Origin: Porphyromonadaceae bacterium W3.11
Lineage (GTDB): Bacteria > Bacteroidota > Bacteroidia > Bacteroidales > Porphyromonadaceae
Direction: 5' to 3'
Assembly (NCBI GenBank): GCA_030434245.1
Contig: JAUISX010000001.1
Coordinates: 558,001-622,000, forward strand
Length of the DNA: 64,000 nt
The notes under the pieces were generated by a model that was given only the letters and a program-made list of their open reading frames with translations, did no database searches and was not told the DNA's origin. Positions within the stretch are counted from its first letter, which is position 1. Each line of letters starts with the position of its first letter. This document shows positions 36,532 through 47,136 of the stretch, one piece after another. The position numbers were made by a program, and so were the translations under genes.

Positions 36532-38184
36532 TCACATCTTTTTTAAGCTTTGTCTCCGTTTGATAATCATAGACAATTCCTTAAGGATACGGGCTCTTCC
36601 ATCTTCGGTACCAAGAGATGCTGATGCTGTAGGATCAAGCGTGTTAAAAACAATTTCCAATACTGGTTTTCCATCATTTAGATCTTTGTAAACACCAACA
36701 ATAGGAAGAAAAATCAAGTTCTTTTCGATTTTAACATATGCAGGCCACCCACTTTCGGTAGCACCAAAAAGGACAAAACCTTCTTTTTCAATTAACTCAG
36801 TAAATTCATTTGTCAAAACCCATTTATGAGTTTTATTTTCAGAACTATCCCAATAAGCTAGCTCTACCTTATTATGTGAAAACCAAATTTCTGAGACCTT
36901 GCCAGTATGTAAATCCTTATCCCACAAGAAATGATAAAAAGTTGAAAATAGCGGACTATTTGAAGTATCCTTCATATACAATGCCGTTGCTATTTCATCT
37001 GGGAAATCCTTACTTTTATTGGTTTTAACTAATGTAGAGCCTTGCTCTAGTTCCCACTTGTTTACTTCTTCATAATTTTTTTTCAACAACATGTTGGAAT
37101 TATAGTATGGAAATTCAGAGAATGTTTCATAATGGACTTTTTGTACAGCGTAATATTTGAAATTAACTTTTACACTATAGCCATCATCCATGACCTCAAT
37201 ATTAAATTTATATTGTAGATCTTTATTTTCACCTTCAAACTTTTTATTTTGTGGCTCCCATTTATCAATCGTAAAGCCATTCTCAATGAGGAATTCTTTA
37301 AACTCTTCTGATGTGACATATTCTGCTTGCCCTGATTCCATGGTAACTAAGTTTAATCTACCATCATCAATTGATCTCTCATATCTAATAATTCTAAATA
37401 CTGGAGATAAAGTTAAAAATTCATACTTTTCAGTATAATATTGATATTTAGGTAGGGCTCCACTAAAGTCCAAAAGTTGAGAACCTCTGTTAGTCTCAAA
37501 TTCATTTATTTCAGGTGCTGTCGCTAAGCTTTTAAGTAATGGCATTACATTATTTCCAAGAACACCTGAGGCTTGTACTATATTAATCTGCTTCTGAATA
37601 TCACCACTGATGACATAAAGCTGTGCTTTTCTCTCATCTGATGTGAGATTTTTTTCAGCGATGAGCTCGATTAACTGACCATTAGAAAGTTTTCTCCAAT
37701 GTAACCAACTGATTTCTTCTTCAGTATCAATTCTCCAAGAATCAGAATTGCTATTGATGTCAATCATATACTTGCCACCTTCTTTTGGAATCGCAAAGTC
37801 AGTTGGGGAGAGTTCTAAAATTAAATCAGCTGAACTTTGCGTCACAGTTATCTTCTTGGGTACCCCTCCAGCGAAAACAAGCACCTCGGCGACACGAGTT
37901 TTACCAAAAGAATTTGATTCTGAGGTGATTATAATTCCATCTCCTTGTCGTTTGGCATCAAGCCACTCTGCATTGTCCGTTACTTCCCAATCCTTAGCGT
38001 TTGTTGTAACTGTAATCTGTGGAGTAGCAGGCTTTTGTTCCTTACTATCAAATTCTAAAGATGTTTGAGATAAAGTTATATTGATTTCATCGGGCTGAAT
38101 ATCATCTTCCGGCTGACAAGAGACAGCAAAAAGAGAAAATAACATCGTAGCCAAAAGCATTACTAAAGTGTTTTTCTTCTTCAT
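36532..38184 (-). CDS. BACON-domain lipoprotein
   Basis: A 550-residue lipoprotein (lipobox FAVSC near residue 23). Two BACON-type beta-sandwich domains follow (about residues 35-115, with ITVTTNAKDWEVTDNAEWLDA and KKITVTQSSAD, and about 120-205, with DSWRIDTEEEISWLHW and QINIVQAS). The long C-terminal part (about 210-550) is not recognised. BACON domains usually serve carbohydrate or mucin binding. The gene is boxed in by IS1182 (66 bases downstream) and IS982 (15 bases upstream). Confidence 0.8.
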   Translation of the reverse strand: MKKKNTLVMLLATMLFSLFAVSCQPEDDIQPDEINITLSQTSLEFDSKEQKPATPQITVTTNAKDWEVTDNAEWLDAKRQGDGIIITSESNSFGKTRVAEVLVFAGGVPKKITVTQSSADLILELSPTDFAIPKEGGKYMIDINSNSDSWRIDTEEEISWLHWRKLSNGQLIELIAEKNLTSDERKAQLYVISGDIQKQINIVQASGVLGNNVMPLLKSLATAPEINEFETNRGSQLLDFSGALPKYQYYTEKYEFLTLSPVFRIIRYERSIDDGRLNLVTMESGQAEYVTSEEFKEFLIENGFTIDKWEPQNKKFEGENKDLQYKFNIEVMDDGYSVKVNFKYYAVQKVHYETFSEFPYYNSNMLLKKNYEEVNKWELEQGSTLVKTNKSKDFPDEIATALYMKDTSNSPLFSTFYHFLWDKDLHTGKVSEIWFSHNKVELAYWDSSENKTHKWVLTNEFTELIEKEGFVLFGATESGWPAYVKIEKNLIFLPIVGVYKDLNDGKPVLEIVFNTLDPTASASLGTEDGRARILKELSMIIKRRQSLKKM

Positions 38185-38192
38185 AATTTAAT

Positions 38193-39233
38193 TACTTTAA
38201 CGTGAGTTCGGGATAAGAAACAGGAGTAAAAACACTAGGAAAAGTGGTGAATTATTTGTATCTTAGTAATTGATTACCAGCTAATTACAAGAAAATAAAA
38301 CACCACTTTTATGACAACAAATATACTAGAATCATTTTGTATTATCGACGATTTCTCTATTCAGTTTGATCGTGTTGTTGCTGAGAATGCTATAGAACAA
38401 GGAGGTAAGAAGAGAAGAAATAGAAAATCACGTCTTTCTGACAGTGAGGTCATGACAATACTCATACTTTTTCATATGTCAAGATATAGAGACCTCAAGT
38501 CCTTCTATCTCAAATATGTTCAGGTTCATCTTAAAAGTGAATTTCCTCAAACAGTCTCCTATAATCGTTTTGTGGAACTTCAAACTAAAGTGGGGCTAAA
38601 GCTTGTTATGTTTCTCAATATGTGCTGCTTAGGAAAGTGTACAGGTGTTTCTTTTATTGACTCTACTCCTCTAAGATCTTGTCATATCAAACGGGAAAGA
38701 ACCCATAAGACTATGAAAGGTTGGGCACAGAAAGGTCGCTCCACAATGGGTTGGTTCTATGGCTTTAAACTGCATCTTGTTATCAATGACAAAGGAGAGA
38801 TTATCACCTATCAGATCACGCCTGGTAATACAGATGACAGAGCTCCACTAAAGGATGACTCTTTCTCTAAGAAACTCTTTGGTAAGCTCATTGCGGATAG
38901 AGGATATATCTCAAAGAGTCTATTTGACAAGCTCTTTATTGATGATATACACTTGATTACAAAACTTAAGAAGAATATGAAGAATGCTCTAATGCATATT
39001 CATGATAAAATTCTCCTTCGAAAAAGAGCCATCATAGAAACCGTCAATGATCTCTTAAAGAATGTATGCCAAATAGAACATACGAGACATCGCAGTGTCA
39101 ATAATTTCGTAGTCAATCTGGTTTCAGGATTACTTGCGTACAACTTGATGCCTAAAAAGCCTTCCTTAAATCTTGAAATTATTGATAAAGAGGCTCTTGC
39201 TATAGTTTCTTAAATCGAACTCGCGTTACTTTA
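38193..39233 (+). mobile_element. IS982-family insertion sequence with 7-bp target duplication
   Basis: The element runs from 38,200 to 39,226. Ends ACGTGAGTTCG(GG)ATAAGAAAC and, inverted, ACGCGAGTTCGATTTAAGAAAC form imperfect 22-bp inverted repeats. The 7-bp repeat TACTTTA flanks it at 38193-38199 and 39227-39233. The total of 1027 bp and one transposase fit the IS982 family. Confidence 0.93.
38311..39213 (+). CDS. IS982-family transposase
   Basis: A 300-residue DDE transposase, intact and of usual length. Visible parts are SRLSDSEVMTILILFHMSRYRDLKSFY, the first catalytic aspartate in FIDSTPLRSCH, GFKLHLVINDKGEIITYQITPGNTDDR, the second in IADRGYISKSLF, and the ETVNDLLKN glutamate region (landmarks). 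Two decayed relatives lie at 23.4 and 29.35-29.6 kb. Confidence 0.95.
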   Translation: MTTNILESFCIIDDFSIQFDRVVAENAIEQGGKKRRNRKSRLSDSEVMTILILFHMSRYRDLKSFYLKYVQVHLKSEFPQTVSYNRFVELQTKVGLKLVMFLNMCCLGKCTGVSFIDSTPLRSCHIKRERTHKTMKGWAQKGRSTMGWFYGFKLHLVINDKGEIITYQITPGNTDDRAPLKDDSFSKKLFGKLIADRGYISKSLFDKLFIDDIHLITKLKKNMKNALMHIHDKILLRKRAIIETVNDLLKNVCQIEHTRHRSVNNFVVNLVSGLLAYNLMPKKPSLNLEIIDKEALAIVS

Positions 39234-39786
39234 AAATTACACATACATTATCATTAAATTCACAACACAAATTCCGATGTAAAATATAGAATATTCGTTG
39301 AATTTTATTAACCATAAATCCTAAATACACGCTAGGTACTCTTAAACAAGCATAAATCTAGTCTTAATATTTCAAAGTAAGCGATTTTTTTCTAACAAAC
39401 AAGAAAAAACAGAATATCAAACACAAATATTGTTAAAGAACATAATAAAGTATACATTCAAACAAGAAACGAAACATATACATTGCAATATACATCAAAA
39501 ACAAATACACCTTAAAACAAATGCTAAATTCCACAACCTCAGCAAGAATATCATAAAATATCATATCACCACTCATAGATTAAATGTGATACAAATTAAG
39601 TAATTAAATTTAAATAATATTTCTAGGCTTTAATATAAGAAATGCATTATTTACCTAGAACCAATAGATATAAAGTAACTATCAAGAAGTATATGACATA
39701 CTTTTAAATCTTCTTATATATACTGGAGATAAGCCTATAAGAGTAAAAAGATTTTTAGCCAAAATGTAACCTATAAACTATATGCG
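39234..39786. other. AT-rich intergenic region
   Basis: No gene is visible. It would have been the upstream region of the BACON lipoprotein before IS982 inserted, and may hold that gene's original promoter. Confidence 0.5.
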
Positions 39787-41262
39787 TTATTTGCAAGTGG
39801 CCCTGAAGAGCAAATAATCGTAGGCTTTAGCGAGTGTATCTAACCTTAAGGACCTGACAGTGATATCCTCTCCCTTAGACATAATTGTTAGATGTCCTGC
39901 ACTAAAAGAGATTCCTAATAGGTTTAGCTGGCGTCTCTCAATACGCTCTATTCTATCCATCGGTATCGTGAGTATCTGATTAGCAAAAAAGCCACTATAC
40001 ACGTTGATACAATCATCGAAAATCTCAATTTTACTTTTTCTAAACCTTTTCCAACCCTCAAAGCCAAATATCATGAGCAGAGGAATTAATCCATAAAGTA
40101 TAGGCTTATAACTGGTTATTGCAATCACCACCACTATCACAAAAAATAAACAGCGGGAAAAGAGGTGCCTCCAAAATAGTCCAAACTGAGAGTGACCTGA
40201 TAGTACTAAATCGGTTGATCTATGATCATGACCTTCATTCCAGCAATCTAATATCATTTGCGGCTTATCCATTCCAATGATTGCGAGCTCTTCATCTCCC
40301 TTTAAGCCAAGTGCATTTGAAGCTTGCTTGAATTTGAAAGTTATTAAGCCTAATTTTCGCTCAAAGTAATTTTTCTTCGTAGAGAGTCCTATAACTTTGT
40401 CCCGATGTATGCGTACGGTCTTATGAGTAAAGAGGCCCGCCTCATATTCCAATCTATTTTTATGAAATGTGATTTGCAATCCCCAATACTTCATTAGCAT
40501 CGCTGCACACAGAACAATCAAGCCTGCAATATAGGCGAAGATAAAAGCCATCAAATAAAATACTATGGACACCCCGATAAACTGTGCTTCTGCATATGAA
40601 AGGAGCTTATCCATGATCCAACTATAATCACTGAGCTGAGAAAAGAGATACCAGAAGGCTAATACAATCATCCATAACCCCTTGAGGTGGTTCTGTACCA
40701 ACGTACCCTTTATGATCTGAATAGGGGACATTCTATAGACAACCTTACTTTTCTCCCTGGATTCCCTCATCTCTATCTGCTTCTGGACTTCCATCATCTC
40801 TTCTGGAGAGACTAGGCTAAGCATCATCTGCCAATCTTCTTCACTTAAGATAAACTCCAGCTCTTGACCCTTTTCCGCAATCGTATCAAAGAAGACCCCT
40901 ATCATATCTACGGCTTGATATATAGGCCCACTCTTAGTTCGAAGGGCATGTATTCTATTTAATGGGATGGTCTTGACTTGCTTGTAAAATAGTCCTGACC
41001 GGGTGATAATTTTCCCATCTTTAATCTGAATCGTAGTTGTAAAGTACCTTGAAAGAGGATTGATAAATGAGAGTATCACTAAGCCACAAAGAAAGTAAAG
41101 CATTGTTCTCCCCTCTTTGATACCATTTCCAAAAACAAAAGGGATTATCAGGATCCACAAATTCTTCAGAATCTCCCCAAAGGCATTGACCATTATGACT
41201 ATTAAAGCCTCCCAGCCCATTCGTCTGGGTGTGGAAAAGTCTCTTGGCTCTGTATTCTTCAT
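39787..41262 (-). CDS. PH-domain membrane protein (YdbT type)
   Basis: A 491-residue protein with three bacterial PH (bPH2) domains (around residues 70-150, 255-330 and 400-485; each with a 'R.G.F.....TI.L.RI..L' pattern such as ITRSGLFYKQVKTIPLNRIHAL) and several membrane segments between them. It overlaps the smaller PH-domain gene by 4 bases, the ydbS-ydbT arrangement also seen in Bacillus, where the pair protects against some antimicrobial peptides. Its role here is unknown. Confidence 0.85.
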   Translation of the reverse strand: MKNTEPRDFSTPRRMGWEALIVIMVNAFGEILKNLWILIIPFVFGNGIKEGRTMLYFLCGLVILSFINPLSRYFTTTIQIKDGKIITRSGLFYKQVKTIPLNRIHALRTKSGPIYQAVDMIGVFFDTIAEKGQELEFILSEEDWQMMLSLVSPEEMMEVQKQIEMRESREKSKVVYRMSPIQIIKGTLVQNHLKGLWMIVLAFWYLFSQLSDYSWIMDKLLSYAEAQFIGVSIVFYLMAFIFAYIAGLIVLCAAMLMKYWGLQITFHKNRLEYEAGLFTHKTVRIHRDKVIGLSTKKNYFERKLGLITFKFKQASNALGLKGDEELAIIGMDKPQMILDCWNEGHDHRSTDLVLSGHSQFGLFWRHLFSRCLFFVIVVVIAITSYKPILYGLIPLLMIFGFEGWKRFRKSKIEIFDDCINVYSGFFANQILTIPMDRIERIERRQLNLLGISFSAGHLTIMSKGEDITVRSLRLDTLAKAYDYLLFRATCK

Positions 41263-41804
41263 GAGATTTGTCCCAATAAAAAGTCTTTGAGCTCATGTGC
41301 TCGCTCTTTAGTTAGACCTGGGATAGAGAGCCCTTGTCCGCTTTGAGAAGCATCTTCAATCTCCAATCGATAAAGCTTGAATGGACGAGCCAGAAGCCCC
41401 TGCTCCACCGATACCTGTTGTATATTATTAAAGGGAACAGTGCGGTATTTACGAAAGAAAAGACCACGTCGCATAGAGATATCCTTACTCCTTATGCCAT
41501 ATCCTCGGTAGTCCAATGCTTTTTTTAATATCAAGAGATTACATAACCACACTACCAATATTAAGCCCGTGGTAGCGAGTATTACCCAAAGAGGAATGGG
41601 TTCGTAATTCGGGTTCATTTTCTCTCTAGATTGTATATATACAAAAACTATAATAGGAATAAACATCAGTATATAAACAATAGATGCAGAAAGGAGCATT
41701 TGGTAGTAAAACTTAGGATCTAATCGATTGAGCTCCATATCTGTAACCGGAGGCAATCGGTCTATCCCTATTTCAGGGTTGATGTAATCTTCAGGTACTT
41801 TCAT
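41259..41804 (-). CDS. PH-domain membrane protein (YdbS type)
   Basis: A 181-residue protein with two membrane segments (about residues 35-55 and 72-92) and one bPH2 domain at the C-terminus (RSKDISMRRGLFFRKYRTVPFNNIQQVSVEQGLLARPF as landmark). It is the upstream partner of the larger PH-domain protein; a terminator separates it from valS. Confidence 0.85.
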   Translation of the reverse strand: MKVPEDYINPEIGIDRLPPVTDMELNRLDPKFYYQMLLSASIVYILMFIPIIVFVYIQSREKMNPNYEPIPLWVILATTGLILVVWLCNLLILKKALDYRGYGIRSKDISMRRGLFFRKYRTVPFNNIQQVSVEQGLLARPFKLYRLEIEDASQSGQGLSIPGLTKERAHELKDFLLGQIS

Positions 41805-41820
41805 AGGATTAGTAAAATAA

Positions 41821-41854
41821 ACCGACTTATATAGGCTTGGCTATATAAGTCGGT
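41821..41854. terminator. Terminator between valS and the PH-domain genes
   Basis: ACCGACTTATATAG pairs perfectly with its complement (41841-41854) around a 6-base loop. It is flanked by short T/A runs on both sides and lies 19 bases after the valS stop. Confidence 0.8.
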
Positions 41855-41872
41855 TTGTAAAATCATAAAATA

Positions 41873-44509
41873 TTATTTCTGGAGCGAAGCTATACGAGTA
41901 CGAACAGACTCTAACTTCTCTAAAGCATCACTCTCTTTTTTTCGTTCTAGAGCAACGACCTGCTCAGGTGCGTTTGACACAAACTTCTCATTAGATAGCT
42001 TACCACGAACACCTTTGAGGAACTTCTCGAGGTGCTCAACCTCAGCATTTAACTTCTTAAGCTCTGCGTCTATATCAATCAATCCAGTAAATGGTACGCC
42101 GAAAGAACCTGTCCCGACCATAAAGGTAGCAACCTCGGCACTCTCCTCAATCTTACCAGCATGGAAAGCAGTAATATTGGCCAACTTACCCACGACAGCC
42201 TTTACCGAAGGACTTAGCTCCTCACCTGAATTGTAAAGTTCTAATTCTTCTCGTGGCGATACATTACGCTGAGCGCGAAGATTCCTAATTTGGGTAATCA
42301 CAGCATTAGCTACCTCCATCTCCTTGATGATGCTAATATCCGCTGGTTGTATCTCTTCCAACTGAGCGACCATAATACTTTCTCCATCCTTTCTAGGCTC
42401 CAACGCTTGCCACAACTCCTCTGTGATAAATGGCATAAATGGGTGAAGAAGCTTGAGGAGTCTTTCGAAGAAATTATTAGTTGACTTTAATGTTAACGGA
42501 TCAATTGGCTCCCCATAAGCAGGCTTAATGAGTTCAAGATAAGTCCCAGAGAAATCGTCTCTTATTAACTTATACAGTAACAATATAGCATCACTTATTC
42601 TATACTTGCTGAAGAGGTCTTGTAACTCTGCAGACGCATGACGAAGAAGCTGTTCAAACCAGTTTACAGCTGCCACCTGTGCAGCATCTTGCTGAGCTAA
42701 TTCGCTTACTTCCCATCCCTGAATAAGTCGGAAAGAGTTCCACACCTTATTATTAAAGTTACGGCCTTGCTCTACCAGCGTTTCATCGAAAAGAATATCA
42801 TTTCCTGCTGAAGCTGCAGTCATCAACCCCATACGAACTCCATCAGCTCCGTACTGAGCAATGAGTTTAAGAGGGTCTGGACTATTTCCTAATGACTTAC
42901 TCATCTTACGACGTTGCATGTCACGAACAATCCCTGTAAGATAAACATTCTTGAATGGAATTTCCCCTCGGAACTCATAACCAGCAATGATCATTCGTGC
43001 GATCCAGAAAAAGAGAATATCGGGTCCAGAGACCAAATCAGCAGTTGGGTAATAGTAATTGAGATCCTTATTGTCCTTATCCATTGGATTACCAAATACT
43101 GAGATAGGCCATAGCCATGAAGAGAACCAAGTATCCAAGGTATCAGGATCTTGTCTGAGATCATCTTTGGTCAATTCGGGATTACCTGTTTGCTTCTTGG
43201 CCTCCTCTAAGGCAATCTCAATATTCTCGCCGACCACAATCGTACCATCTTCAAGGAAGTAGGCTGGAATTCGGTGTCCCCAATACAATTGACGAGAGAT
43301 GTTCCAATCCTTGATATTCTCCATCCAATGAGCATAGATACCCTTAAATCGATCAGGAACAAGCTTTATAACATCATCCATAACAGCCTTATAAGCAGGC
43401 TTAGCAAGATCTGTCATTTTCAAGAACCACTGCATCGAGAGCTTTGGCTCAATAGGCACATGGGTACGCTCTGATAGACCAACCTTATTGACATAATCCT
43501 CAATCTTCTCGATCAAGCCTAAGCTATCCAACTCCTGAACAAAGGTGTTACGAACCTCCATTCGATCATGGCCCTCATACTTACCACCATATGAATTGAG
43601 TGTCCCATTGTCATTGAAGATATCGATCTCAGGTAGATTATGCTTCTGTCCGAGCATATAGTCATTTATATCATGGCATGGGGTGACCTTAAGGCAACCT
43701 GTACCAAATTCGAGATCCACATATTCATCTAGGATAATCGGCACGCTACGACCAACCCCAGGGACAATAACTCTCTTACCCTTTAGCCATTGATAACGCT
43801 GATCTTCTGGGTGAATACATACAGCAGTATCACCAAAGATCGTTTCTGGGCGAGTAGTTGCTACTACGATATACTTATTCTCTTCGCCTTCAACATAATA
43901 ACGGATATAATAGAGCTTACCCTTCTGCTCTTCATGCAATACCTCTTCATCAGAGATAGCTGTCTGTGCCTTAGGATCCCAGTTAATCATCCGTACTCCA
44001 CGATAGATCAAGCCCTTCCGATAGAGGTCACAAAAGACATCGATCACCCCTTCCGAACGCTCGTCATCCATAGTGAATGCTAGGCGATCCCAGTCGCAAG
44101 ACGCACCTACTTTCTTAAGCTGATCTATAATAATACCGCCATGCTCATGGGTCCAATCCCATACATGCTTAAGGAACTCTTCTCTACTAAGATCACTCTT
44201 CTTAATTCCCTGCTTAGCCAGACGCTCTACCACCTTAGCTTCAGTAGCAATGGAGGCGTGGTCAGTCCCTGGCACCCAGCAAGCATTGTAGCCAGTCATT
44301 CTTGCTCGACGGACCAAAATATCTTGAATGGTGTTATTAAGCATATGCCCCATATGCAGAATACCTGTGACATTTGGTGGGGGCATAATAACTGTATAGG
44401 GTTTCCTATTATCGGGTGATGACGCAAATAGCTTATGCTCTTGCCAATAAGCATACCACTTGTCTTCAACATCAGCTGGGTTATACTTAGCACTTAATTC
44501 CTTACTCAT
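41873..44509 (-). CDS. valS: Valyl-tRNA synthetase
   Basis: An 878-residue class I synthetase. The HIGH-type motif is HMGH in [15 protein letters not shown], the editing domain is in the first half ([29 protein letters not shown]), the KMSKS motif is in [10 protein letters not shown], and a C-terminal coiled coil covers about residues 810-875. It attaches valine to tRNA-Val. A minus-strand TATCTTTG box at 44551-44558 lies 42 bases upstream. Confidence 0.98.
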   Translation of the reverse strand: MSKELSAKYNPADVEDKWYAYWQEHKLFASSPDNRKPYTVIMPPPNVTGILHMGHMLNNTIQDILVRRARMTGYNACWVPGTDHASIATEAKVVERLAKQGIKKSDLSREEFLKHVWDWTHEHGGIIIDQLKKVGASCDWDRLAFTMDDERSEGVIDVFCDLYRKGLIYRGVRMINWDPKAQTAISDEEVLHEEQKGKLYYIRYYVEGEENKYIVVATTRPETIFGDTAVCIHPEDQRYQWLKGKRVIVPGVGRSVPIILDEYVDLEFGTGCLKVTPCHDINDYMLGQKHNLPEIDIFNDNGTLNSYGGKYEGHDRMEVRNTFVQELDSLGLIEKIEDYVNKVGLSERTHVPIEPKLSMQWFLKMTDLAKPAYKAVMDDVIKLVPDRFKGIYAHWMENIKDWNISRQLYWGHRIPAYFLEDGTIVVGENIEIALEEAKKQTGNPELTKDDLRQDPDTLDTWFSSWLWPISVFGNPMDKDNKDLNYYYPTADLVSGPDILFFWIARMIIAGYEFRGEIPFKNVYLTGIVRDMQRRKMSKSLGNSPDPLKLIAQYGADGVRMGLMTAASAGNDILFDETLVEQGRNFNNKVWNSFRLIQGWEVSELAQQDAAQVAAVNWFEQLLRHASAELQDLFSKYRISDAILLLYKLIRDDFSGTYLELIKPAYGEPIDPLTLKSTNNFFERLLKLLHPFMPFITEELWQALEPRKDGESIMVAQLEEIQPADISIIKEMEVANAVITQIRNLRAQRNVSPREELELYNSGEELSPSVKAVVGKLANITAFHAGKIEESAEVATFMVGTGSFGVPFTGLIDIDAELKKLNAEVEHLEKFLKGVRGKLSNEKFVSNAPEQVVALERKKESDALEKLESVRTRIASLQK

Positions 44510-44550
44510 ATATATTTATATTGTCTATTGTATTTTATTCATTTGTGATG

Positions 44551-44558
44551 CAAAGATA
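44551..44558 (-). promoter_or_regulatory. -7 box candidate of valS
   Basis: Minus-strand TATCTTTG followed by C matches the Bacteroidetes -7 consensus 42 bases before the valS start. Confidence 0.5.
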
Positions 44559-44748
44559 AGACATTTCCTACAAATCCCCTATGATAGCATATTCTTAATA
44601 ATAGAAGTGTCACACATACTCCTAAGCTAGGTATTATGTAATTTACCTTTTCGAATAACTCACAGCTCACGAACTCTAGGCATTTATTGCTTTCGCTGCA
44701 AACATCCTTATTCAGAGATCAGATGATGAAGCTCCTTCGCACTTTTCG

Positions 44749-45228
44749 TTAGCATAAATCGCCTACTACGGACTCGGTATAAGCTATCAGATCATCAGGA
44801 GAAATGCATAGTTGAAGCCCACGCACACCAGCACTCACGTATAATTGGTCATATAGCGTAGCACTCTCATCAATATAGGTAGGATAGCTCTTCTTCATAC
44901 CAATCGGGGAGCAACCTCCACGTATATAGCCAGTAAGTGGTAGCAGTTCTTTCTGATGAATCATCTCCACACTCTTATTACCAGATAGTTGTGCTGCCTT
45001 TTTCAGATCTACTTCCGCATCCCCAGGGATGACACAGACGAGGAGCCCAGTCTTATTGCCACGCAATACAAGCGTCTTAAAGACCTGCTCCACATTTTCC
45101 CCTAATTGTTCCGCCACATGTGCCGCAGAGAGATCGTTCTCATCCACCTCATACGGCACCAGTTCATAGCTAATATTTGCTGCATCCATTAGACGAGCTA
45201 CGTTCGTCTTAGTGCTCTTCTTTGCCAT
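44749..45228 (-). CDS. ybaK: YbaK/EbsC family Cys-tRNA(Pro) deacylase
   Basis: A 159-residue editing protein that removes cysteine wrongly attached to tRNA-Pro. The family segments KTNVARLMDAANISYELVPYEVDE, VFKTLVLRG and TGYIRGGCSPIGMKK (with the GG-x-SP-G loop) are present (landmarks). It stands alone between the lipoprotein gene and valS. Confidence 0.92.
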   Translation of the reverse strand: MAKKSTKTNVARLMDAANISYELVPYEVDENDLSAAHVAEQLGENVEQVFKTLVLRGNKTGLLVCVIPGDAEVDLKKAAQLSGNKSVEMIHQKELLPLTGYIRGGCSPIGMKKSYPTYIDESATLYDQLYVSAGVRGLQLCISPDDLIAYTESVVGDLC

Positions 45229-45303
45229 TGCTTACATTATTATCTTTATTGTACAGATGGTAGCTATCTTTACTAAAAAATATGAGTCGATGTAAGAAAG
45301 ACT

Positions 45304-46131
45304 CTATCTCTCCTGTAGGCGTATCTCATGCCTACGTAATCTAGTATCCATATCCAGCATTTGCTGCAGGATGTTATAATACTGATAAGAACCCGTAATG
45401 GCCTCCCTTGCCACACTATTTAGACTAAAGGATGGACCTTCATGCCCATCTTCTTTGTAGAAAATCACCCTTAGCTGTTCATGCTCAGGTGCCATAGCAA
45501 TAAAGGAGGCTAATCGTTCAGCTGCTTCTGGAGAAAAGGTAAGGCGTTCATAATAACGACTCAAATATTCATACCTATAATTTAAGCCACCATCATAAGC
45601 TATCGTATCACTTGCTACGAAAGTCTCCCCTTTCGAATCATAGATCTTGATATAACTGCTTTTGATAGGATGAGTTGCAGAAAGTCCAGCCACTAGTTTT
45701 AGCTCACCCTTATGACTAAGGTAACAATCCAAAAAAGGGCTTGAAGGATTCGTGGAGGGATCATATCCCTTGAATCTTAGAACGTTCTCATCTGGCATAT
45801 CTGGAGCTTCGATGAGAGTAAAATGGTGATAAAGACTATCTGCAATAGCCTCCATACGTTGTAACTCAGGGACCATCAAGATGGAGTCTCTTCGACCTTG
45901 CAGGATCCTAACATCTTTTGATAGTTCAAAAGCTGCTCTCCTTACCTTCACCACATCGGGATAAGTTTTTTGGAGACTATCCAGAAGTATAAGAGCCTCC
46001 TCGTACTCCTCTTGTTGCACCAACTCTTCAGCCTCAGCCTGCAATTGCTCGGCAGCTTTCTTGTGCTTATTCTCACATGAAATGAGCATTAAGCACATCA
46101 CAATGGTCATAAATACTTTCGTCCTCATCAT
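45304..46131 (-). CDS. Unrecognised lipoprotein with N-terminal helices
   Basis: A 275-residue lipoprotein (lipobox MLISC near residue 19). Residues 20-80 form acidic/basic helices resembling a TPR-like pair (EEYEEALILLDSLQKTYPDV). The C-terminal part is beta-rich. The start abuts the glycosyltransferase stop, so it is the last gene of the mtaB operon. No family is recognised. Confidence 0.75.
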   Translation of the reverse strand: MMRTKVFMTIVMCLMLISCENKHKKAAEQLQAEAEELVQQEEYEEALILLDSLQKTYPDVVKVRRAAFELSKDVRILQGRRDSILMVPELQRMEAIADSLYHHFTLIEAPDMPDENVLRFKGYDPSTNPSSPFLDCYLSHKGELKLVAGLSATHPIKSSYIKIYDSKGETFVASDTIAYDGGLNYRYEYLSRYYERLTFSPEAAERLASFIAMAPEHEQLRVIFYKEDGHEGPSFSLNSVAREAITGSYQYYNILQQMLDMDTRLRRHEIRLQER

Positions 46132-47136
46132 TTATTGTTTCAAGTGACTATATCTTTTTTCTTTTTTTATATGATAACGCCATAATAAGACCTTCGGATA
46201 TAGTACCTGATAGCCTTTAAGACGATCTATCCCACGAGTACGCCTACTCGGCCTCATCCAAAAAGCCCACCAGGCCTTATATACAGCCAACGCATCCCCT
46301 CGCTTACCTTTGACTAAAAAAACTAATGCCGCCAAACGATCCAAAAAAAAGCGACGGACCATGGTCCATGCTAATACTTTCTTAGGTAGTAGCTTATGTA
46401 ACATCAGCAGGTTATTCCTGAAGTTAAGAAAGGTTTTTCTAGGATCCTCCATATCTAGAGAGGCTCCACCGTAATGAAAAACTACACTCTCCGGCACTAC
46501 GTATAATTGATGCCCCTCACAGTTCCAACGCCAGCAAAGATCTATCTCCTCCTGATGTGCAAAAAAATGTTCATCCAGCCCACCTTGATTGACATAAGCT
46601 TCACGGCGGACTAACATTGCTGCTCCAGAAGTCCAAAAAATACGTTTTGGTTCCGAACCATACTGCCCATCTGACTCCTCTAACGTGTCAAAGATACGAC
46701 CTCTACAGAAAGGGTATCCCAGACGATCCATATAGCCTCCTTCAGCTCCTGCATACTCATACTTAGAGGGATCTCGATCCCATAAAATCTTTGGCTGTAC
46801 GGCCACCACTTCAGGATGGTCTGTCATGAACTGAACCAAGGGTTCGAGCCAATTAGGAGATACTCGGACATCGCTATTGAGTAATAAGATATAGGGGTAA
46901 TCCAACTGATCTATTGCTCTATTGTACCCGCCAGCAAAGCCATAGTTGTCAAGTAGAGGAAGAACCCTTACCCCTTCTATGCTATTTAAGTATTGTATCG
47001 AATTATCAGTACTCCCATTATCAGCGATAATAATATCAGCGATACTACTAGGGGTATTGTAGATAACAGAGGGGAGATACTGCCTTAGTAACTCAGACCC
47101 ATTCCAATTCAAGATAACAACGGCAACTTTCTTCAC
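46132..47136 (-). CDS. Family 2 glycosyltransferase (rhamnosyltransferase-like)
   Basis: GTG 47136 overlaps the upstream TGA as GTGA, giving 334 residues that begin VKKVAVVILNWNG, the normal N-terminus. Longer in-frame starts fall inside the acyltransferase gene. Motifs are ADNGSTDNS, LLNSDVRV (DxD type), and the HQEEIDLCWRW segment with ED-type acceptor residues. It resembles the WbbL/RfbF group that adds rhamnose or similar sugars to cell-surface glycans. Confidence 0.88.
   Translation of the reverse strand: MKKVAVVILNWNGSELLRQYLPSVIYNTPSSIADIIIADNGSTDNSIQYLNSIEGVRVLPLLDNYGFAGGYNRAIDQLDYPYILLLNSDVRVSPNWLEPLVQFMTDHPEVVAVQPKILWDRDPSKYEYAGAEGGYMDRLGYPFCRGRIFDTLEESDGQYGSEPKRIFWTSGAAMLVRREAYVNQGGLDEHFFAHQEEIDLCWRWNCEGHQLYVVPESVVFHYGGASLDMEDPRKTFLNFRNNLLMLHKLLPKKVLAWTMVRRFFLDRLAALVFLVKGKRGDALAVYKAWWAFWMRPSRRTRGIDRLKGYQVLYPKVLLWRYHIKKEKRYSHLKQ

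Noticed and set aside
34605-39233. A composite transposon formed by the two insertion sequences around the BACON gene
   Set aside because: The two elements belong to different families (IS1182 and IS982) with different ends and each has its own target duplication, so they inserted independently.
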